A stretch of DNA of 64,000 nucleotides from positions 124,001 to 188,000 of the forward strand of contig NZ_PIOC01000017.1 in the NCBI RefSeq assembly GCF_003369575.1. The letters run 5' to 3'. Each line of letters opens with the position of its first letter. The stretch's first letter is position 1. A program made the position numbers and the translations under genes. This DNA is from Oceanobacillus arenosus (GTDB taxonomy: Bacteria > Bacillota > Bacilli > Bacillales > Amphibacillaceae). The notes beneath the pieces are model-generated. The model was given only the letters and a program-made list of their open reading frames with translations, did not search any database and was not told where the DNA came from. Of this stretch, positions 7,855 to 17,178 are shown in pieces.

Positions 7855-8577
7855 ATGTTACATTACACATCAAAATTAAAGACCTATAATATTGAGGCAA
7901 CAGACGGGGAAATGGGAAAAATAAGAGATCTATATTTTGACGATAATAAATGGCAAATTCGCTATGCAGCAGTTGATACTAGAAAATGGCTACCGGGAAG
8001 AAAGGTGCTTTTATCACCAGCGTCATTTGTTATGGTAAACGAATTGAGTGAAAATGTTGAAATCGAATATGATAAAGAGAAAGTGCGGAATAGTCCACCT
8101 GTTCATGAAGATACAATTTTGACTAGAGATGTAGAAGATTCTCTCTTTGATTATTATGGCTGGGGAAGATACTGGGCTGGAGAAGTTCTGTGGAGTGCAG
8201 ATAAGATCCCTTTAGCAAGCTTTAAGGATGCGAGACCAGAGGAAGAGCCGATAGCTTATGATAATACGCAAGAGGAAATGAATTCGTTAGATTTACGAAG
8301 TGTAGAGGAAGCGATTGGCCTGAAGGTTCATGGCAGTGATGGCAAAATTGGCGAGATTGTTGACTTAATTTACGATGATGAATATTGGAAGATACCGTAT
8401 CTCGTTGTTCGTAGTACGCACTTCGTTGAAATTAAATACCATGTATATCATATTGACGATATAAACTCGATTGATTGGCTAGAGAAGGATATTTATGTCA
8501 AAGATACGGTAGAAGCTTTGAACCCGAATAAAATATTCGAAAATAAAAAGCAAATTTTAAACACTGTTCACCAATAA
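7855..8577 (+). CDS. PRC-barrel domain protein
   Basis: The 240-residue cytosolic protein contains two PRC-barrel-like units. The first is at about residues 1-75 (TDGEMGKIRDLYFDD...IRYAAVD) and the second at about 150-215 (SDGKIGEIVDLIYDDEYWKIPYLVV). Each has the G-K-I-x-D-(L/I)-x-(F/Y)-D-D pattern. Such tandem PRC-barrel proteins are frequent in bacilli and their role is unknown. The ATG at 7855 is preceded by TTGGAGGCG with a good spacing; an in-frame TTG lies within that ribosome-binding site and is not the start. A strong terminator follows, so the gene is probably monocistronic. Confidence 0.85.
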   Translation: MLHYTSKLKTYNIEATDGEMGKIRDLYFDDNKWQIRYAAVDTRKWLPGRKVLLSPASFVMVNELSENVEIEYDKEKVRNSPPVHEDTILTRDVEDSLFDYYGWGRYWAGEVLWSADKIPLASFKDARPEEEPIAYDNTQEEMNSLDLRSVEEAIGLKVHGSDGKIGEIVDLIYDDEYWKIPYLVVRSTHFVEIKYHVYHIDDINSIDWLEKDIYVKDTVEALNPNKIFENKKQILNTVHQ

Positions 8578-8591
8578 AAGTATAAGCCAAT

Positions 8592-8628
8592 GCCCTCTGT
8601 AATTTAGTTGATACAGAGGGCGTTTTTT
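8592..8628 (+). terminator. Intrinsic terminator after the PRC-barrel gene
   Basis: A perfect 10-bp stem, GCCCTCTGTA with TACAGAGGGC, is followed by GTTTTTT. Confidence 0.92.
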
Positions 8629-8650
8629 AGTAAATAATAAATTATAGCGA

Positions 8651-8680
8651 TTTTCTTACTATATAAGTGCACCTAAGTTT
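8651..8680 (+). repeat. Short degenerate repeat (30 bp), copy 1
   Basis: TTTCTTACTATATAAGTGCA and the next 10 bases match 16064-16093 at most positions (TTTCTCACTACATAAGTGCA there). A shorter version is at about 16234-16253. The rest of the 8629-8849 gap shows no coding frame or structure that I can see. Confidence 0.4.
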
Positions 8681-8849
8681 ACTAATATTACAATCCTTTT
8701 GCATTAAGTCATGGATATTTAAACGAATTGTAATTGGTTTGTGATAGCAACTGATACAACAGTGAGATAAGATGAAGTATATAGTAGAGTGAAGTATGCT
8801 AATACATAGAGCAGAAACCATATGAATAAAAAATAGAAATGGTGGATTT

Positions 8850-8948
8850 ATGATAGTAATAACATATAAACTAGAACATAAAAATACAGCCAAAAATACT
8901 TATTTTAAAACGAATGATATGACGTTTGGGGGTCGAATAGTATGCTAG
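8850..8948 (+). CDS. Possible 32-residue upstream ORF overlapping the sigma factor start
   Basis: An ATG at 8850 preceded by GGTGG opens a 32-codon frame (MIVITYKLEHKN...) that ends TAG at 8946-8948, overlapping the ATG of the sigma factor gene at 8942 by 7 bp. The overlap would allow translational coupling. The ribosome-binding site is close (4 nt) and the peptide has no recognisable family, so it may be chance. Confidence 0.35.
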   Translation: MIVITYKLEHKNTAKNTYFKTNDMTFGGRIVC

Positions 8949-9682
8949 CAAGTAGCCTGATGGAAGAGATACCCCTGGAAGAAATGATTAATTCTGTTCA
9001 GAACGGTGATATTGATGCACAGAATTATTTATTGCAGTCTTATCAGCCTTTTATTGCGAAATGTGCATCTGAGGTTTGTAAACGTTATATTAATCCAAAG
9101 CGTGATGACGAGTACAGTATTGGTCTATCTGGATTTAACGATGCGATGTTTTCTTATTGTGCTAGCCGTGGAAGTACCTTCCTGTCCTTTGCAAAAATTG
9201 TAATAAAGCGGAAAATTATAGATTATATTCGCGTCAATAGTCGAAGACCACATCCCATTTCATTGGATGAAAAATATGATGAGGAACAGATGGAGAATCC
9301 GGTTGAAGTGATTGTTACAAAGAAGTTATACCAATTTGAGCAAGATAGGATTCGTTGTAGAGAAGAAATTATGGAGTATAAAGAGAAATTACATCAATAT
9401 AAATTGACGTTTTCGGAACTTATCAGGGTTTCACCGAAGCATAAAGATGCAAGGGAGTCTGCAATAAGAACAGCAAGAATTCTTTATGAGGATCCGAAGT
9501 TAAGTGAATACGTTTATAGAAAGCGGAAACTGCCAATTAAAGATTTAGTAAATAAAGTAGAGGTTAGTAAGAAAACGTTGGAACGAAATAGAAAGTTTAT
9601 TTTAGCGATTTTTATTATTTTAAGTGAGGATTTTATTTACTTAAAGGATTATCTTAAGGATGTGGATAAGAGAAAAAATTAA
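8942..9682 (+). CDS. sigI: RNA polymerase sigma factor, SigI type
   Basis: The 246-residue protein resembles the SigI (sigma-70 family, group IV-like) heat-stress sigma factor of bacilli. The conserved core is at about residues 30-105 (YQPFIAKCASEVCKRY, then FAKIVIKRKIIDYIR); a weaker C-terminal DNA-binding part follows (LPIKDLVNKVEVSKKTLERN). In B. subtilis and clostridia sigI is followed by rsgI, its membrane anti-sigma factor. Here a terminator and an opposite-strand gene follow instead, so the anti-sigma gene is elsewhere or missing. The ribosome-binding site is GGGGG at about 8928. A later in-frame ATG at 8960 is also possible. Confidence 0.85.
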   Translation: MLASSLMEEIPLEEMINSVQNGDIDAQNYLLQSYQPFIAKCASEVCKRYINPKRDDEYSIGLSGFNDAMFSYCASRGSTFLSFAKIVIKRKIIDYIRVNSRRPHPISLDEKYDEEQMENPVEVIVTKKLYQFEQDRIRCREEIMEYKEKLHQYKLTFSELIRVSPKHKDARESAIRTARILYEDPKLSEYVYRKRKLPIKDLVNKVEVSKKTLERNRKFILAIFIILSEDFIYLKDYLKDVDKRKN

Positions 9683-9715
9683 TGAAACAAACGAAAGCGT
9701 GATAAATGAAATGGA

Positions 9716-9754
9716 GAGGCGAAGCTCTTAATAAAAAGAGCTTCGCCTCATTTT
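9716..9754 (+). terminator. Intrinsic terminator after sigI
   Basis: A perfect 14-bp stem, GAGGCGAAGCTCTT with its complement, is followed by ATTTT. Confidence 0.9.
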
Positions 9755-9803
9755 ATCCCGAATTAACTAGTATTAAGACTTCCACTTGATGAAGTTTTAC
9801 TTT
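9751..9803 (+). repeat. Intergenic repeat, family 3 (short copy)
   Basis: It starts TTTTATCCCGAATTAACT...TAAGAC and ends CACTTGATGAAGTTTTACTT. The same two ends bracket a longer copy at 20579-20735, so this one looks internally deleted. Its right end reaches into the stop codon of the yhdB-like gene. Confidence 0.5.
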
Positions 9804-10035
9804 AAATTTCCATCGTTAATGCAGGAATATGCTTCATCGCATGGTCTATATAGTAAAGAAGATTGTCGTGAGATTCAATAATCTTTTGCTCATCTAATGA
9901 GTAATTGTAAGCGTGTAGAAAGTGATGAATCCTTTTTGACAATATATCATCGTTGGTACGGACCATTAGAACAAGTAAATCATCCCATTGTCCCCAAAGT
10001 GTGAAGTAAAGAGCCTTGTCATAATCTGGAACCAT
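9802..10035 (-). CDS. yhdB: YhdB-like small protein
   Basis: The 77-residue acidic, aromatic-rich protein starts MVPDYDKALYFTLWGQWDDL and contains LSKRIHHFLHAYNY. It matches my memory of the YhdB family of bacilli, whose function is unknown. There is no signal peptide or membrane helix. The ATG has a strong ribosome-binding site (AAGGAGGGGG on the minus strand, about 10040-10048). It is convergent with sigI and divergent from yhcN. Confidence 0.7.
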   Translation of the reverse strand: MVPDYDKALYFTLWGQWDDLLVLMVRTNDDILSKRIHHFLHAYNYSLDEQKIIESHDNLLYYIDHAMKHIPALTMEI

Positions 10036-10176
10036 TTTTCCCCCTCCTTAGATAAGGGTTAAGAGCCTTTCCTTATATTTTTTCAATTGCTTACACCATA
10101 TATTATCCCCTAATTTAATATTAAATGTCAGGACCAAAGCTGGTGTGATTACCAATAAAAGGTTAAGTAATATAAA

Positions 10177-10205
10177 GCATAAATCAGCCTTAGCGAAACA
10201 TACTA
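10177..10205 (+). promoter_or_regulatory. Sigma-G-like (forespore) promoter of yhcN
   Basis: GCATA (10177-10181), 17 bp, then CATACTA (10199-10205) fits the sigma-G pattern (GnATA - 17/18 - CATnnTA). The gene downstream encodes a YhcN-type lipoprotein, a family known to be made in the forespore. The distance to the start codon is 27 bp after the -10 element. Confidence 0.6.
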
Positions 10206-10232
10206 CTAGCAAACAGTTAAGGAGGAAAAACA

Positions 10233-10901
10233 ATGACATGGAAAAAATATAGTACTGTTGCAGTGATTGCATTGGCTTTGGTTGGTTGCTCAAATACAAA
10301 TGGAACACACGAAGGTGCATTAAATAGGGATGGAAATCCAGTAGAACAGACAAGGTACTACAATAATGCTGGAGAGGGAATGACTAATGTTCGTAATTAC
10401 ACGAATGATGGTTACAACAATCGTAATAATGTGAATGATGATTATTACAGAAATATAAATAATCGAACAGGTGAAAACATCAATCACAACACTAATCATA
10501 ATGAAACTCGCTACCATGTAGCAAAAGAGGCAGCAGATAAAATCGTTAAAGATGTCAAGGAAATCGATCGTGCATATGTATTCACATCAGATCGTACTGC
10601 ATATGTTGCTGCAGGCTTAAAAAATACCAATATTAACAAAAATGTTAACAACAATATTAATAATGATCGTAATCATCGTAATGATGGTGCCGAATTGACA
10701 GATGATGTGAAGCATGAAATAAGTAAAATCGTTAAATCTGTTGATAAGAATATTGACAATGTATATGTTTCCACAGATCCAGATTTCTTTGACCTAACGA
10801 ATAGATATGCGGAAGATGTAAGAAATGGACATCCTGTTGAAGGATTCTTTGATCAATTTGGTAATATGGTTGAACGACTATTTCCACAAAACAAACGATA
10901 A
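10233..10901 (+). CDS. yhcN: YhcN/YlaJ family sporulation lipoprotein
   Basis: The 222-residue protein has a lipoprotein signal peptide with lipobox ALVGC (lipid-modified Cys19). An Asn-rich, low-complexity stretch follows at about 60-95, then two YhcN-type domain halves (KEAADKIVKDVKEIDRAYVF and HEISKIVKSVDKNIDNVYVS). A second Asn-rich linker separates the halves. YhcN is an inner-spore-membrane lipoprotein needed for efficient outgrowth in B. subtilis. TAAGGAGG precedes the ATG, and a sigma-G-like promoter lies just upstream. It is monocistronic, closed by a terminator. Confidence 0.88.
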   Translation: MTWKKYSTVAVIALALVGCSNTNGTHEGALNRDGNPVEQTRYYNNAGEGMTNVRNYTNDGYNNRNNVNDDYYRNINNRTGENINHNTNHNETRYHVAKEAADKIVKDVKEIDRAYVFTSDRTAYVAAGLKNTNINKNVNNNINNDRNHRNDGAELTDDVKHEISKIVKSVDKNIDNVYVSTDPDFFDLTNRYAEDVRNGHPVEGFFDQFGNMVERLFPQNKR

Positions 10902-10908
10902 GATAGGA

Positions 10909-10940
10909 AGGGTGCCCTCAATATGGGGGCGCTCTTTTTT
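10909..10940 (+). terminator. Intrinsic terminator after yhcN
   Basis: AGGGTGCCCTC pairs with GGGGGCGCTCT (11 bp with G-U pairs), followed by six Ts. Confidence 0.88.
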
Positions 10941-11280
10941 GTTCGGAATGTCGATTTCTTGGGAAAGCATGGATATTGCTCCGAGAAAATGGGTATCAAC
11001 GGTAGAACAGAAATATCACCAGGAGCACAGAAATATTAGCTAAAGAATACTTCTATTATCAGGACATAAATAATTCACCAAAAAAATCTATTTCTATTAG
11101 CAGAACCACAGAATACGCAATTTTACTTCGGAAAAAATATCTCCCCAATCCCAAACGTTTACTCGATAAATACAATAATTTTTCTAGTCAAAAATTGGAA
11201 CATATGGTATGGTAATACATATAATTCATATTAATCAAAGCTATTTACTAAGGTTATAATATGAATGGAGTTGAAAGAAA
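10941..11280. other. Intergenic region, nothing recognised
   Basis: 340 bp between the yhcN terminator and yrrT. I see no gene, RNA family or clear promoter apart from a TATAAT-like stretch about 20 bp before yrrT. Small imperfect repeats of ACAGAAATAT occur. Confidence 0.5.
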
Positions 11281-11928
11281 ATGGGACGAGAATTTATTGA
11301 GATCTTTGAAGATTGGGCAAAGGATTATGATGAAAGTGTAGCTGGCTTGGACCCACAATATAGCGAGGTTTTTTTGAACTATGATGGAATTTTAAATCAA
11401 GTTGTAGCACAATCGACAGGTACAGTTCTTGAATTCGGTGTTGGCACAGGTAATTTATCTGAAAAACTAATGCAAGCGGGCTTGGATGTTATTGGTATCG
11501 AGCCATCAAGAGCAATGCTTGATATTGCAAAGCGAAAACTGCCGGAACTTACATTATTGGAAGGTGACTTTCTAACCTATCCAGCTGTTGAGGTGCCGAT
11601 CAATACAATTGTAAGTACGTACGCATTTCATCATTTAACAGATGATGAAAAGGCAACTGCTGTTAGACAATTCCAAGAAGTGCTTCAGCATAATGGAAGA
11701 GTTGTCTTTGGAGATACGATGTTTGCATCGGAACAATCTAAGCAAGCAATGATTCGTGATGCGGAGGATAAGGGATTTTCTGCATTAGCAGAAGATTTAC
11801 AACGGGAATATTATCCCATCATCAATACAATGGAGACAATATTTTCAACACATGGTTTTGATGTGGCGTTCAAACAGATGAATAACTTTGTATGGATTTT
11901 GACAGCAATAAAAAAAATGAACGAATAG
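11281..11928 (+). CDS. yrrT: SAM-dependent methyltransferase YrrT
   Basis: The 215-residue class I methyltransferase has the SAM-binding glycine motif TVLEFGVGTGNLSE (about residues 48-61), the acidic end of strand 2 (GIEPS) and the post-motif YAFHHLTD. It matches the YrrT protein of bacilli, the first gene of the yrrT-mtnN-mccA-mccB operon that turns methionine-derived homocysteine into cysteine. Its methyl acceptor is not known. It is followed after 27 bp by mccA; the S-adenosylhomocysteine nucleosidase gene mtnN, usually second in this operon, is not present. AGTTGAAAG is a modest ribosome-binding site. Confidence 0.85.
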   Translation: MGREFIEIFEDWAKDYDESVAGLDPQYSEVFLNYDGILNQVVAQSTGTVLEFGVGTGNLSEKLMQAGLDVIGIEPSRAMLDIAKRKLPELTLLEGDFLTYPAVEVPINTIVSTYAFHHLTDDEKATAVRQFQEVLQHNGRVVFGDTMFASEQSKQAMIRDAEDKGFSALAEDLQREYYPIINTMETIFSTHGFDVAFKQMNNFVWILTAIKKMNE

Positions 11929-11955
11929 TTTTAAAATGTAAAGAGGGGATATGGG

Positions 11956-14024
<2,069 letters not shown>

Positions 14025-14031
14025 ACAAAGG

Positions 14032-14058
14032 AAAGGACGGCTGCTAGCGGTCCTTTTT
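14032..14058 (+). terminator. Intrinsic terminator of the yrrT-mccAB operon
   Basis: AAAGGAC pairs with GTCCTTT; the stem is capped by a small loop region and followed by TTTTTC. Confidence 0.85.
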
Positions 14059-14080
14059 CTTTTGGTAGAAAAATTTCATA

Positions 14081-14132
14081 TCGAGCGACAAAACAATAAA
14101 TCGAGTGACAGAAAAATTAAACCGAGCAACTT
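14081..14132 (+). repeat. Short tandem repeat, about 20-bp period, three units
   Basis: TCGAGCGAC (14081), TCGAGTGAC (14101) and CCGAGCAAC (14122) begin three degenerate units spaced 20 and 21 bp apart. They lie between the mccB terminator and the dipeptidase gene. Confidence 0.5.
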
Positions 14133-14305
14133 CACACCAGAATATAATGATATTTAAGTGAGGAATATTAGAAATCCTCCATTCTGAATGATGTTACACT
14201 TTATGCTATACTGAAAAAAAGAAAAGTAACAATTAGTGGAGCGAGATATGATTCTTCAAAGCTAAATAGGAAATTTAATTACAATTCAAATTGGAGGTAG
14301 ACTAA

Positions 14306-15673
14306 ATGAGTGAAAAAGCATTAGCATATTTGAAAGATAATAGAGAGGAACTGTTAGCAAAACTAACGGAATTCCTATCGATTCCAAGTGTAAGTACGGA
14401 TAGTGCAAATAAACAAGATGTACAAGCTGCTGCAGATTTTATTGTTACATATTTAAATGACATTGGATTTGAAAATGTTGAGAAACAAGCAACTGCTGGA
14501 CATCCGCTCGTATATGCAGAATATAATCAAGCAGGACCGGATGCACCAACCGTTTTATTCTACGGCCATTATGATGTGCAGCCTGCTGATCCGATTAACG
14601 AGTGGGTAAGTGATCCATTTAAACCAGAAGTAAGAGATGGCAGACTTTATGGACGTGGGACAAGTGATGACAAGGGACAAGTATTTATGCATCTTGCAGT
14701 ATTTGAAGCCTATATGAAAACAGAAGGAAAGCTTCCACTTAATGTCAAGGTTTGTATTGAAGGGGAAGAAGAAATTGGCAGTGAAAATTTATATGACATT
14801 TTGCATGATAAGAAGGAGCAATTCAAGGCCGACTTTGCAGTGATTTCTGATTCTGGTATGGCTGAAACGAATCAGCCGACAATCCTTTATGGACTAAAAG
14901 GCTTTACAGGAATTGAAATTACAGTTACAGGCCCAGATCATGACTTGCATTCAGGAATGTATGGTGGCGCGATTCGTAATCCGATTATGGCTTTAAGTCA
15001 AATTCTTGCATCAATGAAGAATGAAGATGAAGTGATTACTGTTGATGGTTTTTATGATGATGTCGAACCAATTACAGATGAGGAAAGAAAATTAATGGAG
15101 CAAGCGCCTGGCGAGGATTTCGTAGCATCAACTGGTGCACCTGCAACCGTATCTGAAAAGGGCTACACTGCAAAGGAACATACTATGGGGCGCCCAACAT
15201 TTGAAGTTAATGGTATTTACGGCGGTTACCAAGGAGAAGGAACGAAAACAATTATCCCATCTTCTGCAATAGCGAAAATCACATGTCGTCTTGTTCCAGG
15301 ACAAGATCCAGAGAAAATTCAGGATTTATTGGAAACACATGTAAACAAGGTTGCGCCAGCAGGAGTAACAGTTAATGTGAAGAAAGAAAAGCTCTCATCA
15401 AAAGCATATAAAGTTGAACCAAATCATCCATTAATTACAAAAGCAGCAGAAAGCTATACAAAAGCATTTGGCAAGGAAACAATCTATATCCGTATGGGTG
15501 GTTCGATTCCTGTAGTTGAATGGATCGAAGCAATTTATGATATTCCAATTGTATTATTAGGTTTCGGTACACCTGAGGATCGTTTACATTCACCAAATGA
15601 AAGCTTCCCACTAGACAGCTTTGATAAAGGGATGGAAACATTAGTATATTACTGGCAAATGGTGAATAAATAA
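14306..15673 (+). CDS. M20-family metallodipeptidase (CNDP-like)
   Basis: The 455-residue cytosolic zinc peptidase of the M20 family has the metal ligands in place: GHYDVQP (His and catalytic Asp, about residues 91-97), GTSDDKGQ (bridging Asp, about 123), EGEEEIGS (catalytic and ligand Glu, about 155), and a late His in PNESF context. The lid/dimerisation domain lies between (LHSGMYGGA region). It likely hydrolyses dipeptides; the exact substrate cannot be read from sequence. TTGGAGGTA is the ribosome-binding site. It is monocistronic. Confidence 0.88.
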   Translation: MSEKALAYLKDNREELLAKLTEFLSIPSVSTDSANKQDVQAAADFIVTYLNDIGFENVEKQATAGHPLVYAEYNQAGPDAPTVLFYGHYDVQPADPINEWVSDPFKPEVRDGRLYGRGTSDDKGQVFMHLAVFEAYMKTEGKLPLNVKVCIEGEEEIGSENLYDILHDKKEQFKADFAVISDSGMAETNQPTILYGLKGFTGIEITVTGPDHDLHSGMYGGAIRNPIMALSQILASMKNEDEVITVDGFYDDVEPITDEERKLMEQAPGEDFVASTGAPATVSEKGYTAKEHTMGRPTFEVNGIYGGYQGEGTKTIIPSSAIAKITCRLVPGQDPEKIQDLLETHVNKVAPAGVTVNVKKEKLSSKAYKVEPNHPLITKAAESYTKAFGKETIYIRMGGSIPVVEWIEAIYDIPIVLLGFGTPEDRLHSPNESFPLDSFDKGMETLVYYWQMVNK

Positions 15674-15675
15674 AA

Positions 15676-15745
15676 GAACAATAACGGAAGCGCCCGTTTA
15701 GCGAGGTAAGACCCACTAACTTTTTAGAGCTTGCGCTAGGCGTGA
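15676..15745 (+). repeat. Intergenic repeat fragment, family 1 related
   Basis: GAACAATAACGGAAGCGCCCGTTT matches the left end of the family 1 elements at 28984 and 25912 (opposite strand). The remainder (GAGGTAAGACCCACTAAC) resembles family 3, so this may be a composite. Confidence 0.4.
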
Positions 15746-15886
15746 TCTATCCCGGTAGATAAAAAAATCTAACCGATATAAAAATTCCGAGTACTGTACT
15801 GCAAGAAATATATGAGCAAAACGCCCTTCCCAATTCCCTCCTGTTGGAATAGAGTAAAGTAGCCTTTATAATAAGGAGGGAATGTA

Positions 15887-16009
15887 ATGGGTAAAGATGG
15901 TGGTGTAGGTTACGGCTCAGGTGGCTTTGCGCTTTTAGTCGTATTGTTTATTTTGTTAATTATCATCGGAACTGCTTATACAGGCGGTTACGGTGGGGGA
16001 TATTATTAA
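15887..16009 (+). CDS. YjcZ family sporulation protein (40 residues)
   Basis: A 40-residue Gly/Tyr-rich protein with one hydrophobic helix ([13 protein letters not shown], then [18 protein letters not shown], then a GGYGGGYY tail). This is the pattern of the tiny YjcZ-type membrane proteins made during sporulation in bacilli. It has a near-perfect AAGGAGGG ribosome-binding site (15873-15880) and a terminator 8 bp after the stop. Confidence 0.85.
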   Translation: MGKDGGVGYGSGGFALLVVLFILLIIIGTAYTGGYGGGYY

Positions 16010-16017
16010 TATGTAAC

Positions 16018-16051
16018 AAAGAAGCAGTGGGGTAATCTCCGCTGCTTCTTT
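16018..16051. terminator. Hairpin terminator after yjcZ-like gene
   Basis: AAAGAAGCAG and CTGCTTCTTT form a perfect 10-bp stem with further inner G-C pairs. The downstream T-run is short. Confidence 0.75.
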
Positions 16052-16063
16052 CATATGTCATCA

Positions 16064-16093
16064 TTTCTCACTACATAAGTGCAACCAAGTCTT
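16064..16093 (+). repeat. Short degenerate repeat (30 bp), copy 2
   Basis: It is similar to 8651-8680, with a partial third copy at about 16234-16253. The remainder of 16052-16310 shows no gene that I can support. Confidence 0.4.
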
Positions 16094-16310
16094 CTAAAAG
16101 CGAACTCGACCTTCCATCTCTGCATTAAAGGTTAAAATATGATAAACTTAAGGGTGGCTATTAATGAATTAATGAAATGGACATAGAATAAAGGGTATAG
16201 GTTTTTCTGTTTAGCAAAGGGGAAATGTAATATCACCTTCTCACTGCATAAGCAAAATGAATGGTTGGGCTAAATCCTAGTTTTCTGAGTAATGGAAAGG
16301 AAGTAATTAG

Positions 16311-17066
16311 ATGATTACACGAAAGAGTAAACGTGAGATTGATCAAATGCTTGCGGCAGGAGATTTACTTGTAAAATGCCATAAAGAAATTGCAAAGATG
16401 ATTAAACCAGGTATTACAACAATGGAAATTGATGCATTTGTTGAGGAATTTCTAGCAAAGCATAATGCAATCCCTGAACAAAAGGGGTATAATGGTTTCC
16501 CAGGTTCAATATGTGCATCGATAAATGATGAAATATGCCACGGTTTTCCCCGTGATGAACATTTAAAAGATGGGGATTTAGTAACCATTGATATTGTTGT
16601 CAATTTACATGGCGGTCTTGCAGACTCTGCTTGGACATATGCTGTAGGTGAGATTGATGATGCTGGTAAACGGTTAATGGAAGTAACAAAGAAATCACTG
16701 TATAAAGGAATTGAGCAAGCACAAATTGGCAATCGGATTGGCGACATTGGCCATGCAATTCAAACATATGCAGAGGGAGAAGGGTTCTCCGTTGTTCGTG
16801 ATTTCACTGGTCATGGAATCGGACCAACCATCCATGAAGATCCACATATTCCTCATTATGGATTACCGAATAAAGGATTGCGCTTGAAAGAGGGTATGGT
16901 TATCACAATTGAACCGATGATTAATGAAGGTGCATGGGAAAGTAAAATGGACGATAATGGCTGGACAGCAAGAACAATCGACAAAGGACGTTCTGCACAA
17001 TATGAACATCAAATTGCGATAACAAAAGACGGTCCATTGATTATTACTGACCAAGATAAAGAATAA
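16311..17066 (+). CDS. map: Methionine aminopeptidase, type I (second, YflG-like)
   Basis: The 251-residue metalloprotease removes N-terminal methionine from new proteins. All five metal ligands are recognisable: Asp in VTIDIVV, Asp in LADSAWT, His in TGHGIGPTIHE, Glu in TIEPMI and Glu in YEHQIAI. The housekeeping map of bacilli sits in the ribosomal protein cluster. This isolated gene of about 250 residues is therefore more likely the second copy, as YflG is in B. subtilis. GGAAAGGAAG precedes the ATG. A strong terminator follows. Confidence 0.9.
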   Translation: MITRKSKREIDQMLAAGDLLVKCHKEIAKMIKPGITTMEIDAFVEEFLAKHNAIPEQKGYNGFPGSICASINDEICHGFPRDEHLKDGDLVTIDIVVNLHGGLADSAWTYAVGEIDDAGKRLMEVTKKSLYKGIEQAQIGNRIGDIGHAIQTYAEGEGFSVVRDFTGHGIGPTIHEDPHIPHYGLPNKGLRLKEGMVITIEPMINEGAWESKMDDNGWTARTIDKGRSAQYEHQIAITKDGPLIITDQDKE

Positions 17067-17076
17067 AGAACAAGGT

Positions 17077-17113
17077 AAAAGGAGGCTATCCGGTTAAGAT
17101 AGCCTCCTTTTAT
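17077..17113 (+). terminator. Intrinsic terminator after map
   Basis: A perfect 14-bp stem (AAAAGGAGGCTATC with its complement) runs into TTTTATT. Confidence 0.92.
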
Positions 17114-17178
17114 TAAGTAGTAATGGTTCCTGGACATAATTTAATTCAGCAGCAAGATATATTTACCGAAATGAGCCA

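Noticed and set aside
10825-11043. 72-codon open frame starting inside yhcN
   Set aside because: It lies out of frame in yhcN and crosses its terminator; no ribosome-binding site.
11180-11230. CymR-type cysteine-regulon box upstream of yrrT
   Set aside because: AATTGGAAC is present but the remaining consensus positions do not fit well enough from memory to claim it.
15844-15872. TTGGAA-17-TATAAT promoter directly before the yjcZ-like gene
   Set aside because: Although the match is good, the transcript start would fall at about 15879, inside or after the ribosome-binding site (15873-15880), leaving no usable leader.
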